IMG/VR virus record: IMGVR_UViG_3300021185_003701
Coordinates: 1 to 27,201 of that record
DNA from: a virus
DNA: 27,201 nt
Strand: one strand, 5' to 3'
Notes under the pieces: model-generated
Databases searched by the model: none
Seen by the model: the letters and a program-made list of their open reading frames with translations, nothing else
Told to the model about the DNA's origin: nothing
In this document: piece by piece, positions 14,484 to 20,695 of the stretch
Numbering within the stretch: the first letter of the stretch is position 1
Layout of the letters: every line of letters starts with the position of its first letter
Position numbers and translations under genes: made by a program

Positions 14484-15563
14484 ATGCGTTACAGTGATTT
14501 TAAAAATATTACAGAAGCCAAAGTAGCTAAATTAAAGCACGGCTCAACTCGTGGACACATGGGAGAGTACTTGCTAGGCGGTGCAGTTGTTGCAAAAATG
14601 ATTATTGGTGATGAACAAGTTACAGCTGAGCAAGTCAAAGCAGTATTAAGTAGAACTTCTAAAACTAAAGACCTAAGCCTAACATTTATGAGTGACGAAG
14701 GCGATAGCATTGCTTTTAAAAATATTATTAGTAATAAGAAAAATATTGCAGATGCAAAAGATATTGAAGCACTTACTAGCGTAATGTCAGACGAACTTGA
14801 TGGTGCAGTAAGATTTGCAAACAGTGATGTCTATGCTAAAAAATGGAGTAAAATCTTTTACGAAAACGGAAAGCCAGATAGAATAGTTGTTAAAGCAGCA
14901 GGTGAAGAAGATCAAAAAGGTACAAAAGCAGACATCTTTTTAATTTACAAAAAAGAAGATGGCACAGAACGTACAATTAAAGGCTGGAGTCTAAAAACAG
15001 GAAGTAATCTTATTGGACAAGCATCGCCTAGAACATTTGAAAATATGCAAGTGTTCTTTAAAGAAATGGGCGTCACACTAAAGCCGATTGAGAACTACGA
15101 AGAAAATCCGGCAGAACATGTTGTTTCAATAATGAAGCAAGTTAGTGATGACTTGAACGCACTTACAGCAGGTGATGATCCTGCTAAAGAAATACAACTA
15201 ATTACAAATGTTGCTGGATTTATGGATGAGCATCTTACAAAGAAAGATCCAAGAGTTTATATTGTTAATTTAGGTAAAAACGATTACACTGCACAAACAA
15301 TTAGAACTATGCGTAAAAATCTTGCTAATGTAAACTTAGAGACTAGTTTGAAATTAGGTGGAAGACCAACACTATATGTACACGAAATCGGCCAGCAAAG
15401 GAATTTTTTGTTTATGATTAGATATAGTTATGGTGCAGCAAAAGTTAGAGATGATGGATCAAAAAGAGCTGAAAGACATAAAATTATAGTCGAGACAGGT
15501 CCTCTGTTCAAACAACTTGCTACTATCTCAACAAAAGATGTTGAGCAAGGCACAGACCTCTAA
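14484..15563 (+). CDS. Possible PD-(D/E)XK nuclease-like phage protein
   Basis: A 359-residue soluble protein, unassigned with certainty. A helix with Glu28 (GHMGEYLLGGA), then KADIFLIYK with Asp150, then IKGWSLKTGSN with Ser169-x-Lys171 reproduces the Glu...Asp...(S/E)xK layout of PD-(D/E)XK nucleases, including restriction-like enzymes where E is replaced by S. The N-terminal MRYSDFKNITEAK looks like the short leader seen on many phage proteins. The C-terminal part (RNFLFMIRYSYGAAKV) is unrecognised. A DNA-cutting role would fit host genome breakdown or exclusion of rivals, but this is a motif-level guess. Confidence 0.6.
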   Translation: MRYSDFKNITEAKVAKLKHGSTRGHMGEYLLGGAVVAKMIIGDEQVTAEQVKAVLSRTSKTKDLSLTFMSDEGDSIAFKNIISNKKNIADAKDIEALTSVMSDELDGAVRFANSDVYAKKWSKIFYENGKPDRIVVKAAGEEDQKGTKADIFLIYKKEDGTERTIKGWSLKTGSNLIGQASPRTFENMQVFFKEMGVTLKPIENYEENPAEHVVSIMKQVSDDLNALTAGDDPAKEIQLITNVAGFMDEHLTKKDPRVYIVNLGKNDYTAQTIRTMRKNLANVNLETSLKLGGRPTLYVHEIGQQRNFLFMIRYSYGAAKVRDDGSKRAERHKIIVETGPLFKQLATISTKDVEQGTDL

Positions 15564-15598
15564 AAACTTATTATACCAAAACCCCTACTTTTGCTAGG

Positions 15599-15627
15599 TT
15601 GTATCCTTGCGGCTCTAATGCTATATT
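15599..15627 (+). promoter_or_regulatory. Sigma70-like promoter with extended -10
   Basis: TTGTAT (15599-15604), 17-nt spacer ending TGC, TATATT (15622-15627). The -35 is weak, but the extended TGCTATATT matches the promoters at 1867 and 5701. It lies 22 nt before the SD AAAGGAG and drives the two tiny membrane proteins and possibly csgF-csgG. Confidence 0.6.
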
Positions 15628-15657
15628 ATATGTATAGCAACACAAAGGAGAAACGCT

Positions 15658-15804
15658 ATGACACAAGGAATGTTTATTTACGCTATCATATGTACAATCT
15701 TAGGTATTACTTTTATTGCACTAGGCGATGTTGTGCTTGGTGCTCTTATTGCACTATGCGGACCGCTTTGGTTAATCATACAAGCTAATGCAGGAGGCAA
15801 GTAA
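15658..15804 (+). CDS. Very small hydrophobic membrane protein, 48 residues
   Basis: ATG 15658 to TAA 15802-15804, with AAAGGAG 7 nt before the start. The product is almost wholly hydrophobic: one or two TM helices around 5-22 and 24-42, then QANAGGK. The stop overlaps the next start as TAATG. Size and position before the CsgFG pore genes would allow a holin-like or accessory role, but no family is recognised. Confidence 0.7.
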   Translation: MTQGMFIYAIICTILGITFIALGDVVLGALIALCGPLWLIIQANAGGK

Positions 15805-15941
15805 TGGAACTTTTTATCCACGTAGCATTTTGTTTTTTTGTCGGAGTAGGTATTGGTGCAATCCTAATACAACTTAGCGCATTGTTCTGGATGTTCTGGG
15901 ATATGTTTTTCAACAAGCGCAAGGACCTGCTAGATAAATAA
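15804..15941 (+). CDS. Very small membrane protein, 45 residues
   Basis: ATG 15804 overlaps the previous stop by 1 nt, with AGGAGG upstream inside the preceding gene. One long hydrophobic aromatic helix spans about 3-36, followed by a positive tail NKRKDLLDK, so the C-terminus should face the cytoplasm. Together with its neighbour it forms a pair of tiny membrane proteins before csgF. No family recognised. Confidence 0.68.
   Translation: MELFIHVAFCFFVGVGIGAILIQLSALFWMFWDMFFNKRKDLLDK
15935..15940 (+). promoter_or_regulatory. Late-like TAAATA 5 nt before csgF
   Basis: TAAATA overlaps the end of the preceding gene and ends 5 nt before ATG 15946. At the T4 late spacing, transcription would begin at the A of the start codon, giving a leaderless mRNA. 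No clear SD precedes the gene. Confidence 0.45.
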
Positions 15942-15945
15942 TAGT

Positions 15946-16419
15946 ATGCGATACACATTCTTGATAATCTTTTTTATAATGACAAACTATGCACCAGCAG
16001 CAAGTGCCGATTTGGTGCATAGTTTTAAATCACCTTCGTTTAGTGGCAATGGGTATAGTGCTCATGTACTAAGTATGGAGCAATTACAGTTTAATAGACA
16101 AAAAGACATTGACGATGAAGCACAACGTGAAGCTGATCGTTTAGAGCGTGAACTAGAAAACACAGTGCTAAACAAGTTTATACGTAACTTAGAATCACGT
16201 ATCTACGCTACACTATCAAAACAAATGGTCGATAATATGTTTGCAGCATGTGGCGAAGAAGACCAGCCAGCGTGTTCGAATACTGGTACAACCGAAGTAG
16301 AAGGCTCTACTATTACATGGACCAAAGATGAAACTGATGGTAGTATTACACTTATTATTGATGGCGAAGATGGCTACACAGAAATAACTATTCCTGGTGC
16401 AGGAGACTTTAACTTTTGA
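15946..16419 (+). CDS. csgF: CsgF-like curli assembly factor
   Basis: A 157-residue protein with a signal peptide ending APAASA at 21. The start of the mature protein (LVHSFKSPSFSGNGYSAHVL) matches the CsgF N-terminus, whose FxxPxFxGN segment inserts into the CsgG barrel and forms the second constriction. The middle is helical (LERELENTVLNKFIRNLESRI), followed by a C-terminal strand domain (GSTITWTKDETDGSITLIID) as in CsgF. Cys104 and Cys110 are extra. In E. coli CsgF couples the pore to the nucleator CsgB. It is joined to csgG by a TTGA overlap, so order and coupling support the call. Confidence 0.85.
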   Translation: MRYTFLIIFFIMTNYAPAASADLVHSFKSPSFSGNGYSAHVLSMEQLQFNRQKDIDDEAQREADRLERELENTVLNKFIRNLESRIYATLSKQMVDNMFAACGEEDQPACSNTGTTEVEGSTITWTKDETDGSITLIIDGEDGYTEITIPGAGDFNF

Positions 16420-17198
16420 AACATTTATTGTTAATTACAGCATTAATGCTTGCAGGATGCAGCGCAGGAAATATTCCAGCACAGCTACAAAGCCCTGCAA
16501 AGATACAAGATAATCCAATGGTTGAAGAACTTAACGAACTAAAGCCATTAAATGGTCCTGTGATGACAATTGCTGTTTATAGTTTTACAGACAAAACTGG
16601 GCAGCGTAAGCCAGCAGAAAATGTTGCTAACCTGTCAAGTGCTGTAACACAAGGCGCTGAAGTTTGGGTAATAGATGCATTGTTACAAGCAGGCAACGGC
16701 ACATGGTTTGAAGTTGTAGAACGTGTGGGCATGGACAACATTATTCGCGAGCGTCAATTAATACGTAACACTAGAGAAAACTACGAAAAAGATAATGCTT
16801 CACCGTTAGCACCAATGAAATTTGCTGGTATAATTATCGAAGGCGGTATAGTTGGGTATGACTCAAATGTTACTACAGGAGGCACTGGCGCTAGATACTT
16901 TGGTATTGGAACAGCAGCAGAATACAGAGTCGACACAGTAACCGTAGCAATGCGTATTGTAAGTGTTAGTACAGGGCGTGTACTAGTTAGCGTTGCATCA
17001 GAAAAAACAATAGCAAGTTATCGTGCTGGAGCAGATGTATTTAAATTCTTAGACTTAGGCACAAAGGCATTAGAAATTGAAACAGGTTATAGTGTTAACG
17101 AACCTACAAACTATGCAGTGCGTGAAGCAATTGAACAAGGCGTCATTGAATTAATCTATCAAGGTGCAAATCAAGACTTGTGGCAGTTTAAACAATAG
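16416..17198 (+). CDS. csgG: CsgG-like curli secretion pore lipoprotein, TTG start
   Basis: A 260-residue outer membrane lipoprotein with lipobox LAGC (lipidated Cys15). Its body follows CsgG: MTIAVYSFTDKTGQRK, NLSSAVTQGAEVWVIDALLQAG, WFEVVERVGMDNIIRERQLIR, FAGIIIEGGIVGYDSNVTTGG, ARYFGIGTAAEYRVDTVTVAMR and IVSVSTGRVL. CsgG assembles into a nine-subunit channel that exports unfolded curlin. The TTG start overlaps the csgF stop and has AGGAGA 9 nt upstream. The 3' end overlaps the Fis-like gene on the other strand by 28 nt. Confidence 0.93.
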   Translation: MKHLLLITALMLAGCSAGNIPAQLQSPAKIQDNPMVEELNELKPLNGPVMTIAVYSFTDKTGQRKPAENVANLSSAVTQGAEVWVIDALLQAGNGTWFEVVERVGMDNIIRERQLIRNTRENYEKDNASPLAPMKFAGIIIEGGIVGYDSNVTTGGTGARYFGIGTAAEYRVDTVTVAMRIVSVSTGRVLVSVASEKTIASYRAGADVFKFLDLGTKALEIETGYSVNEPTNYAVREAIEQGVIELIYQGANQDLWQFKQ

Positions 17199-17449
17199 CG
17201 TTTCATTTTAGCTAATAGTGTTTCTCTTTTAATACCGAGTGATTTTGCAGCATAAGTTCTGTTGCCATCGTTTTCATCTAACGCTCGTTGTATCTTATCA
17301 ATCTGTAATTGATCAACTTCGTCATTTAAAGAATATTGTTTTGGCACTTCATCAGACCAAATCTCGTTAAACAAGTTCCAGAATTCTTCTTGTTCTTTGT
17401 GTTTTTGTTCTGCTTGTTTCAAAGCGTTGATTACGTATGCAGTTTTCAT
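17171..17449 (-). CDS. Fis-family helix-turn-helix regulator
   Basis: A 92-residue protein whose C-terminal half (about 50-86) is a Fis-type DNA-binding domain: IQRALDENDGNRTYAAKSLG, then IKRETLLAKMKR, as in Fis and the C-terminus of NtrC-type activators. Residues 1-45 are helical and charged and may dimerise. It lies on the minus strand between csgG and the first curlin gene and faces away from the curlin gene, so the 106-nt gap probably carries its own and the curlin promoter. AAAGG lies 10 nt before its ATG. It may control the module; that is inference from position. Confidence 0.85.
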   Translation of the reverse strand: MKTAYVINALKQAEQKHKEQEEFWNLFNEIWSDEVPKQYSLNDEVDQLQIDKIQRALDENDGNRTYAAKSLGIKRETLLAKMKRYCLNCHKS

Positions 17450-17466
17450 TATAATAGCCTTTATCT

Positions 17467-17532
17467 GTAAATATATTTACACTAAATATAAGTGTATTTA
17501 TTATTCGTTGAGGCACGAGGTAAATACATTTA
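17467..17532. promoter_or_regulatory. Palindromic TAAAT/ATTTA control region
   Basis: Between the Fis-like gene and the first curlin gene lie a perfect 14-bp palindrome GTAAATATATTTAC (17467-17480), an inverted pair TAAATA/TATTTA (17483-17500) and TAAATACATTTA (17521-17532). These may be operators for the adjacent Fis-like protein, whose relatives bind AT-centred sites bordered by G and C. They are also TAAATA late-type -10 elements on both strands. The last, 17521-17526, is placed to start RNA near 17532, directly before a hairpin. Confidence 0.5.
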
Positions 17533-17543
17533 GGGGAAACCCC
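17533..17543 (+). other. Short 5' hairpin before the first curlin gene
   Basis: GGGGAAACCCC forms a 4-bp G/C stem with an AAA loop, starting 6 nt after the TAAATA at 17521-17526 and ending just before the SD AGAGGAG. It would sit at the 5' end of the curlin mRNA, like the leader hairpins at 3984, 11220 and 20646. Confidence 0.45.
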
Positions 17544-17555
17544 AGAGGAGCAAAA

Positions 17556-18308
17556 ATGAGGGCAGCATTATATAGTTTTATACTATCGTGGGTTCTCGTA
17601 AGTGCAGCACATGCAAACGAGATATACATCACACAAATTGGCGATAGTTTAGATTTGGACATCTCACAAGATGGCAAGGATAACAAAATTGGAGACAGTA
17701 CTACAGACGCTGGCCTCTATGGCGACAACATGGTGTTTAGTATAACACAAACTGGCGATACTAATACCATTGATGCAATTATTGCAGGTGATAGCTACAC
17801 AGGTACATGGCAGTTTACTGGAGACAGTAACAATGTTGACTTATTGTGTGATAGCGCAGCAACAGCAGGTGGCGGAAATTGCGATAGTGTAACATTAAAT
17901 ATTACTACAACAGGCGACTTGAATACGTTTGACTTCAAGATTGGCGAAACCAATGACGCTGGCGATGCTACAATTAACTTCACAGTAGACGGTGACTACA
18001 ACTTAGTTGACATGGACTTAGATGGCACTGATGCTAACATTACTATTGAAATTGATAACAGTGCTTCAACAGGAAGTGGATCAACAATTACAAGTGCAAA
18101 TGATAACACATTAACTACCAGTTCACCTGGTAACATTGTTGATTTAGCAATATCAGGTAACGGCGATAGTTTAGGGCATACTGTAACATTAGACATTACA
18201 GGCGCTGGCAGTGTATACACTATTACACAAAGTGGCATCAACGACAACTTGGTAGACATGACTTCGACTGGGGATGGTAACACAGTTGATATTACACAAA
18301 CCGACTAG
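17556..18308 (+). CDS. Curlin-repeat protein (CsgA/CsgB-like) 1
   Basis: A 250-residue secreted protein. A signal peptide ends SAAHA near residue 23, and the mature protein begins NEIYITQIGD, the same opening as the second curlin gene. About ten degenerate repeats of 20-25 residues follow the curlin pattern (S/x-hydrophobic-x-I-x-Q-x-G-x-x-N-x-h-D), for example FSITQTGDTNTIDAI, WQFTGDSNNVDLL, LNITTTGDLNTFDFKIG and YTITQSGINDNLVDM. Such repeats stack as a beta-solenoid amyloid. Two cysteines (LLCDSAAT, GGNCDSV) in the middle are unusual for curlin. Start 17556 follows AGAGGAG; an upstream in-frame start at 17397 lies in the Fis-like gene and is rejected. Confidence 0.85.
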   Translation: MRAALYSFILSWVLVSAAHANEIYITQIGDSLDLDISQDGKDNKIGDSTTDAGLYGDNMVFSITQTGDTNTIDAIIAGDSYTGTWQFTGDSNNVDLLCDSAATAGGGNCDSVTLNITTTGDLNTFDFKIGETNDAGDATINFTVDGDYNLVDMDLDGTDANITIEIDNSASTGSGSTITSANDNTLTTSSPGNIVDLAISGNGDSLGHTVTLDITGAGSVYTITQSGINDNLVDMTSTGDGNTVDITQTD

Positions 18309-19416
18309 ACTTTTATACATAATATTTTTTGCGCTGGCGTATGTAGATATGGCCAAAGCATCTCCTATTGGCGAGATTGCCGAATCTAAAGGCAGCAGTA
18401 CAATCAAGCGAGACAAAGAAGCATACACAGGCGAAGTAGGTCTTGGGTTACAAATGAACGACAATGTTGTAACAGGCAAAGGTCGATTACGTTTAGATTT
18501 TATTGATGACACTAGGGTTGATGTTACAGAAAATAGTCGTATGACTATAGATGAGTTTATATACGATCCTGCTACACAAAAAGGTGCATTGTCAATGAAA
18601 GCAACACTAGGTGCAGTACGTTATGCTAGTGGACAAATTGCAAAAAACAGCAGACAAAGAGTAAACATTAGAACACCAAGTGCAACTATCAACGTGCGTG
18701 GCACAGATTTTATGATGATTATAGACGAGATTGGCGGTAGTATGGTAACACTATTGCCTAGTTGCGATGTTGCAGGACTGTGTGTTGTTGGCGAAATTGA
18801 AGTAGAATCAGACGCAGGCACAGTTATTATGAATCAAGCATTTCAAACTACAGTTGTAGCACACGCAGGAGCAGTGCCTAAAAGACCAATTACACTAAAC
18901 TTGCCAGAAGATATGCTTACCGCAATGTTAATCATAAGAAAAGTTTCTCCTTACACAGAGGAAATAGTAAGGCAATATCCAAACACAAATTTGTTAGATA
19001 TTGATTTTTTAAAGTTTGACGAACTTGATAAAGATCCGCTTGTAGAAGGAATTAAAAACATCTGGGTTACAGACTTAGATAATACAAGTTATCTAAATTC
19101 AGAGTTTATAGATGCTATGGAAAAACAACTTGCTGAAATATTAGCACAGTGGTTTGATGAGCTAGGAACTCAAAACATACAATTTTTTCAAGAAAAGTTT
19201 TTTGGACTAGATCCAGAAACAAATATATTTTACGATGAAGAATATCCTTATTTTATAGTAAGGAGAGCAGAAGGCGATCAACACTTTTTTCAATTAAGAC
19301 TAAGTCAAAGTCATAGTTATAGTGTTGACATGGTGCAGGGAGGATTTTACAAATATGGATATCAAGTGGGCGTCGGTGGCGCTAACAATATTACTATCAA
19401 TCAAAACGACTACTAG
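18274..19416 (+). CDS. FecR-domain protein, periplasmic
   Basis: A 380-residue protein. A hydrophobic signal segment (LLYIIFFALAYV) ends AKA near residue 29. Residues 30-160 form a FecR domain: GLGLQMNDNVVTGKGRLRLDF, DDTRVDVTENSRMTIDEF, GALSMKATLGAVRYASGQIA and VNIRTPSATINVRGTDF, the last being the family hallmark. The rest is unassigned. The start overlaps the curlin gene; ATG 18274 has no spaced SD, and TTG 18286 is an alternative that keeps the signal peptide. FecR-domain proteins often accompany CHASE2 adenylate cyclases, and one lies at 22996. Here it is sandwiched between two curlin genes, overlapping both, so it is co-translated with them. Confidence 0.85.
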   Translation: MVTQLILHKPTRLLYIIFFALAYVDMAKASPIGEIAESKGSSTIKRDKEAYTGEVGLGLQMNDNVVTGKGRLRLDFIDDTRVDVTENSRMTIDEFIYDPATQKGALSMKATLGAVRYASGQIAKNSRQRVNIRTPSATINVRGTDFMMIIDEIGGSMVTLLPSCDVAGLCVVGEIEVESDAGTVIMNQAFQTTVVAHAGAVPKRPITLNLPEDMLTAMLIIRKVSPYTEEIVRQYPNTNLLDIDFLKFDELDKDPLVEGIKNIWVTDLDNTSYLNSEFIDAMEKQLAEILAQWFDELGTQNIQFFQEKFFGLDPETNIFYDEEYPYFIVRRAEGDQHFFQLRLSQSHSYSVDMVQGGFYKYGYQVGVGGANNITINQNDY

Positions 19417-20191
19417 TAATGCAAATGAAATTTATGTATACCAAGTTGGTGACAATAATGCATTAACCTTGACTCAAGATGGGGATGTAAATTATATCAG
19501 TGGAATACCTGGTGAGACTAAAGGTATTGAAGGCGATGGCAATACGATTGATATGGTACAAACAGGTATGTATCATGGCGTCCAGGGAATGTTAGACGGT
19601 GATAACAATAATGTAGATTTCTATCAAGGCGGCGGCGGTGATAGTGGAATGATCACTTCTCGAGTTACTGGTGATAACAACGACTTGGTAATATGGCAAG
19701 GTAAACATGCTGATGGTACAATTGACTTAGCAGAGGGCGGTGATCACACTGCTACAGTTACAATTACTGGAAATTATAACGATATTAAAGCAGCACAAAC
19801 TGATCAACAAACTTCAGGCTATGGTAGGCATGAATTAACCGCAGAAATTACTGGTAATAGCAACGATGTTGAAATGACGCAAAGAGGAAATCAAAAGCAT
19901 CTATTAGACATTGATATTTCAGGTACTGGAAATGATGTTACAACTTATCAGAAAGGCAATGGCGGACAAAAAACTGCTGACATTGAGTTGTCAGGAAATT
20001 ACAATGTAATTGATTTAAACCAACGTGGAATGAATTCTGCATCAGCAAACATTAGTGTAGAAAGCATATATGGTCCTGCCTATAACGTAACAGTTAGTCA
20101 ACAAACAGACACTTCTGCTAAATCATTTAGCCTAAGTGGTGTATGTACAAACCCAAACGGGTGTGTTGTAAGTGTTCAGCAGCACAACTAA
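19355..20191 (+). CDS. Curlin-repeat protein (CsgA/CsgB-like) 2
   Basis: A 278-residue secreted protein with a signal peptide (KWASVALTILLSIKTTTSNA) and mature start NEIYVYQVGDNNALTLTQDG. Repeats follow the curlin rhythm: DGNTIDMVQTG, DNNNVDFYQGG, GDNNDLVIWQG, GNYNDIKAAQTD, GNSNDVEMTQRG, GTGNDVTTYQKG, GNYNVIDLNQRG. The GN-x-N/V-D-x-x-Q form is clearer than in the first curlin. It ends VSVQQHN with a CxxxxxxC pair (VCTNPNGCV). ATG 19355 lies inside the fecR 3' end (62-nt overlap) behind AGGGAGGA. Two non-identical subunits would fit a major/nucleator pair as CsgA/CsgB; which is which cannot be told. Confidence 0.88.
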   Translation: MDIKWASVALTILLSIKTTTSNANEIYVYQVGDNNALTLTQDGDVNYISGIPGETKGIEGDGNTIDMVQTGMYHGVQGMLDGDNNNVDFYQGGGGDSGMITSRVTGDNNDLVIWQGKHADGTIDLAEGGDHTATVTITGNYNDIKAAQTDQQTSGYGRHELTAEITGNSNDVEMTQRGNQKHLLDIDISGTGNDVTTYQKGNGGQKTADIELSGNYNVIDLNQRGMNSASANISVESIYGPAYNVTVSQQTDTSAKSFSLSGVCTNPNGCVVSVQQHN

Positions 20192-20325
20192 TGGAAACTG
20201 TATTGACATTTTTCATAGCAGGATTTTTTACAGCATTTGGTTGGTGGGCTGCTGAAAAGTTAACAACCAAAATAGACACTCATTACGAGGAAAAGCAAGA
20301 TGATATTAGAAGCACTAACGATTAG
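20191..20325 (+). CDS. Small single-TM protein, 44 residues
   Basis: ATG 20191 overlaps the curlin stop as TAATG. One TM helix (about 3-20, TVLTFFIAGFFTAFGWWAA) is followed by a charged tail (EKLTTKIDTHYEEKQDDIRS). This layout of a short METxLxFFIAxFF start plus charged tail is familiar from small proteins of marine phages. The stop overlaps the next gene by 26 nt. Function unknown; a membrane accessory of the module is possible. Confidence 0.68.
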   Translation: METVLTFFIAGFFTAFGWWAAEKLTTKIDTHYEEKQDDIRSTND

Positions 20326-20641
20326 TTTAGGACTCAGTAGCCATATTGGATTTGATGAAAAATATAACGCTTTTCATCCACACCTAAGATACACACATGA
20401 AAAATTTATTACAGGCGCCTATTATAATAGTGTAGAAAATTTAAGCGTATATGCAGGACATCGACAAGAAATAAACAATTTTGGTTTTGAAGCTGCATTT
20501 GTAACAGGCTACAACAATGGCTCGCTTACTCCTTATATTAGAGGCACATATGACATAGGTAAAATGAGAATGTTTATAGCACCAGGCATAGAAAGTGAAG
20601 ATATCGGCGTAGTTTTAGGAGTAGAGATTAGGCTTAAATAG
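20300..20641 (+). CDS. Small beta-strand-rich protein of unknown function
   Basis: A 113-residue protein with alternating strands suggestive of a small beta-barrel or outer-membrane-like fold: FHPHLRYTHEKFITGAYYNS, SVYAGHRQEINNFGFEAAFV, LTPYIRGTYDIGKMRMFIAP, VVLGVEIRLK. The layout x-HPxLRYxxxxFxxGxYxNS...SxYxGxR is one I associate with uncharacterised phage proteins. A classical signal peptide is not obvious (MILEALTISLGLSSHIG is short), so export is uncertain. GAGGA precedes the ATG. Confidence 0.65.
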   Translation: MILEALTISLGLSSHIGFDEKYNAFHPHLRYTHEKFITGAYYNSVENLSVYAGHRQEINNFGFEAAFVTGYNNGSLTPYIRGTYDIGKMRMFIAPGIESEDIGVVLGVEIRLK

Positions 20642-20678
20642 AGTGTGGACCGCGGCGTGAGGGCGCAACCGGCATCCA
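20635..20678 (+). promoter_or_regulatory. Late-like promoter plus structured 5' leader
   Basis: TAAATA (20635-20640) overlaps the preceding stop. Five nucleotides later a GC-rich stem begins at 20646: TGGA/TCCA, CCG/CGG and GCG/CGC pairs enclose a TGAGGG loop, ending at 20678. The loop repeats the TGAGGG of the true SD region at 20684-20689. The sequence is markedly richer in G/C than its surroundings. It could stabilise the mRNA or act as a regulatory leader; no known riboswitch class is recognised. Confidence 0.5.
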
Positions 20679-20695
20679 AACAATGAGGGTAAAAT

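Noticed and set aside
17397-17555. N-terminal extension of the first curlin protein from 17397
   Set aside because: It would run through the opposite-strand Fis-like gene and the palindromic control region and would bury the signal peptide that begins at 17556.
17556-20191. Possible DNA-level tandem repeats or CRISPR-like array
   Set aside because: The periodicity is only at protein level (curlin repeats); nucleotide units differ in sequence and length, with no constant repeats and spacers.
20641-20695. tRNA or known riboswitch (for example glutamine-type) in the structured leader
   Set aside because: No cloverleaf, no T-loop GTTC, and none of the conserved glnA-type segments I know; only a bulged hairpin can be supported.
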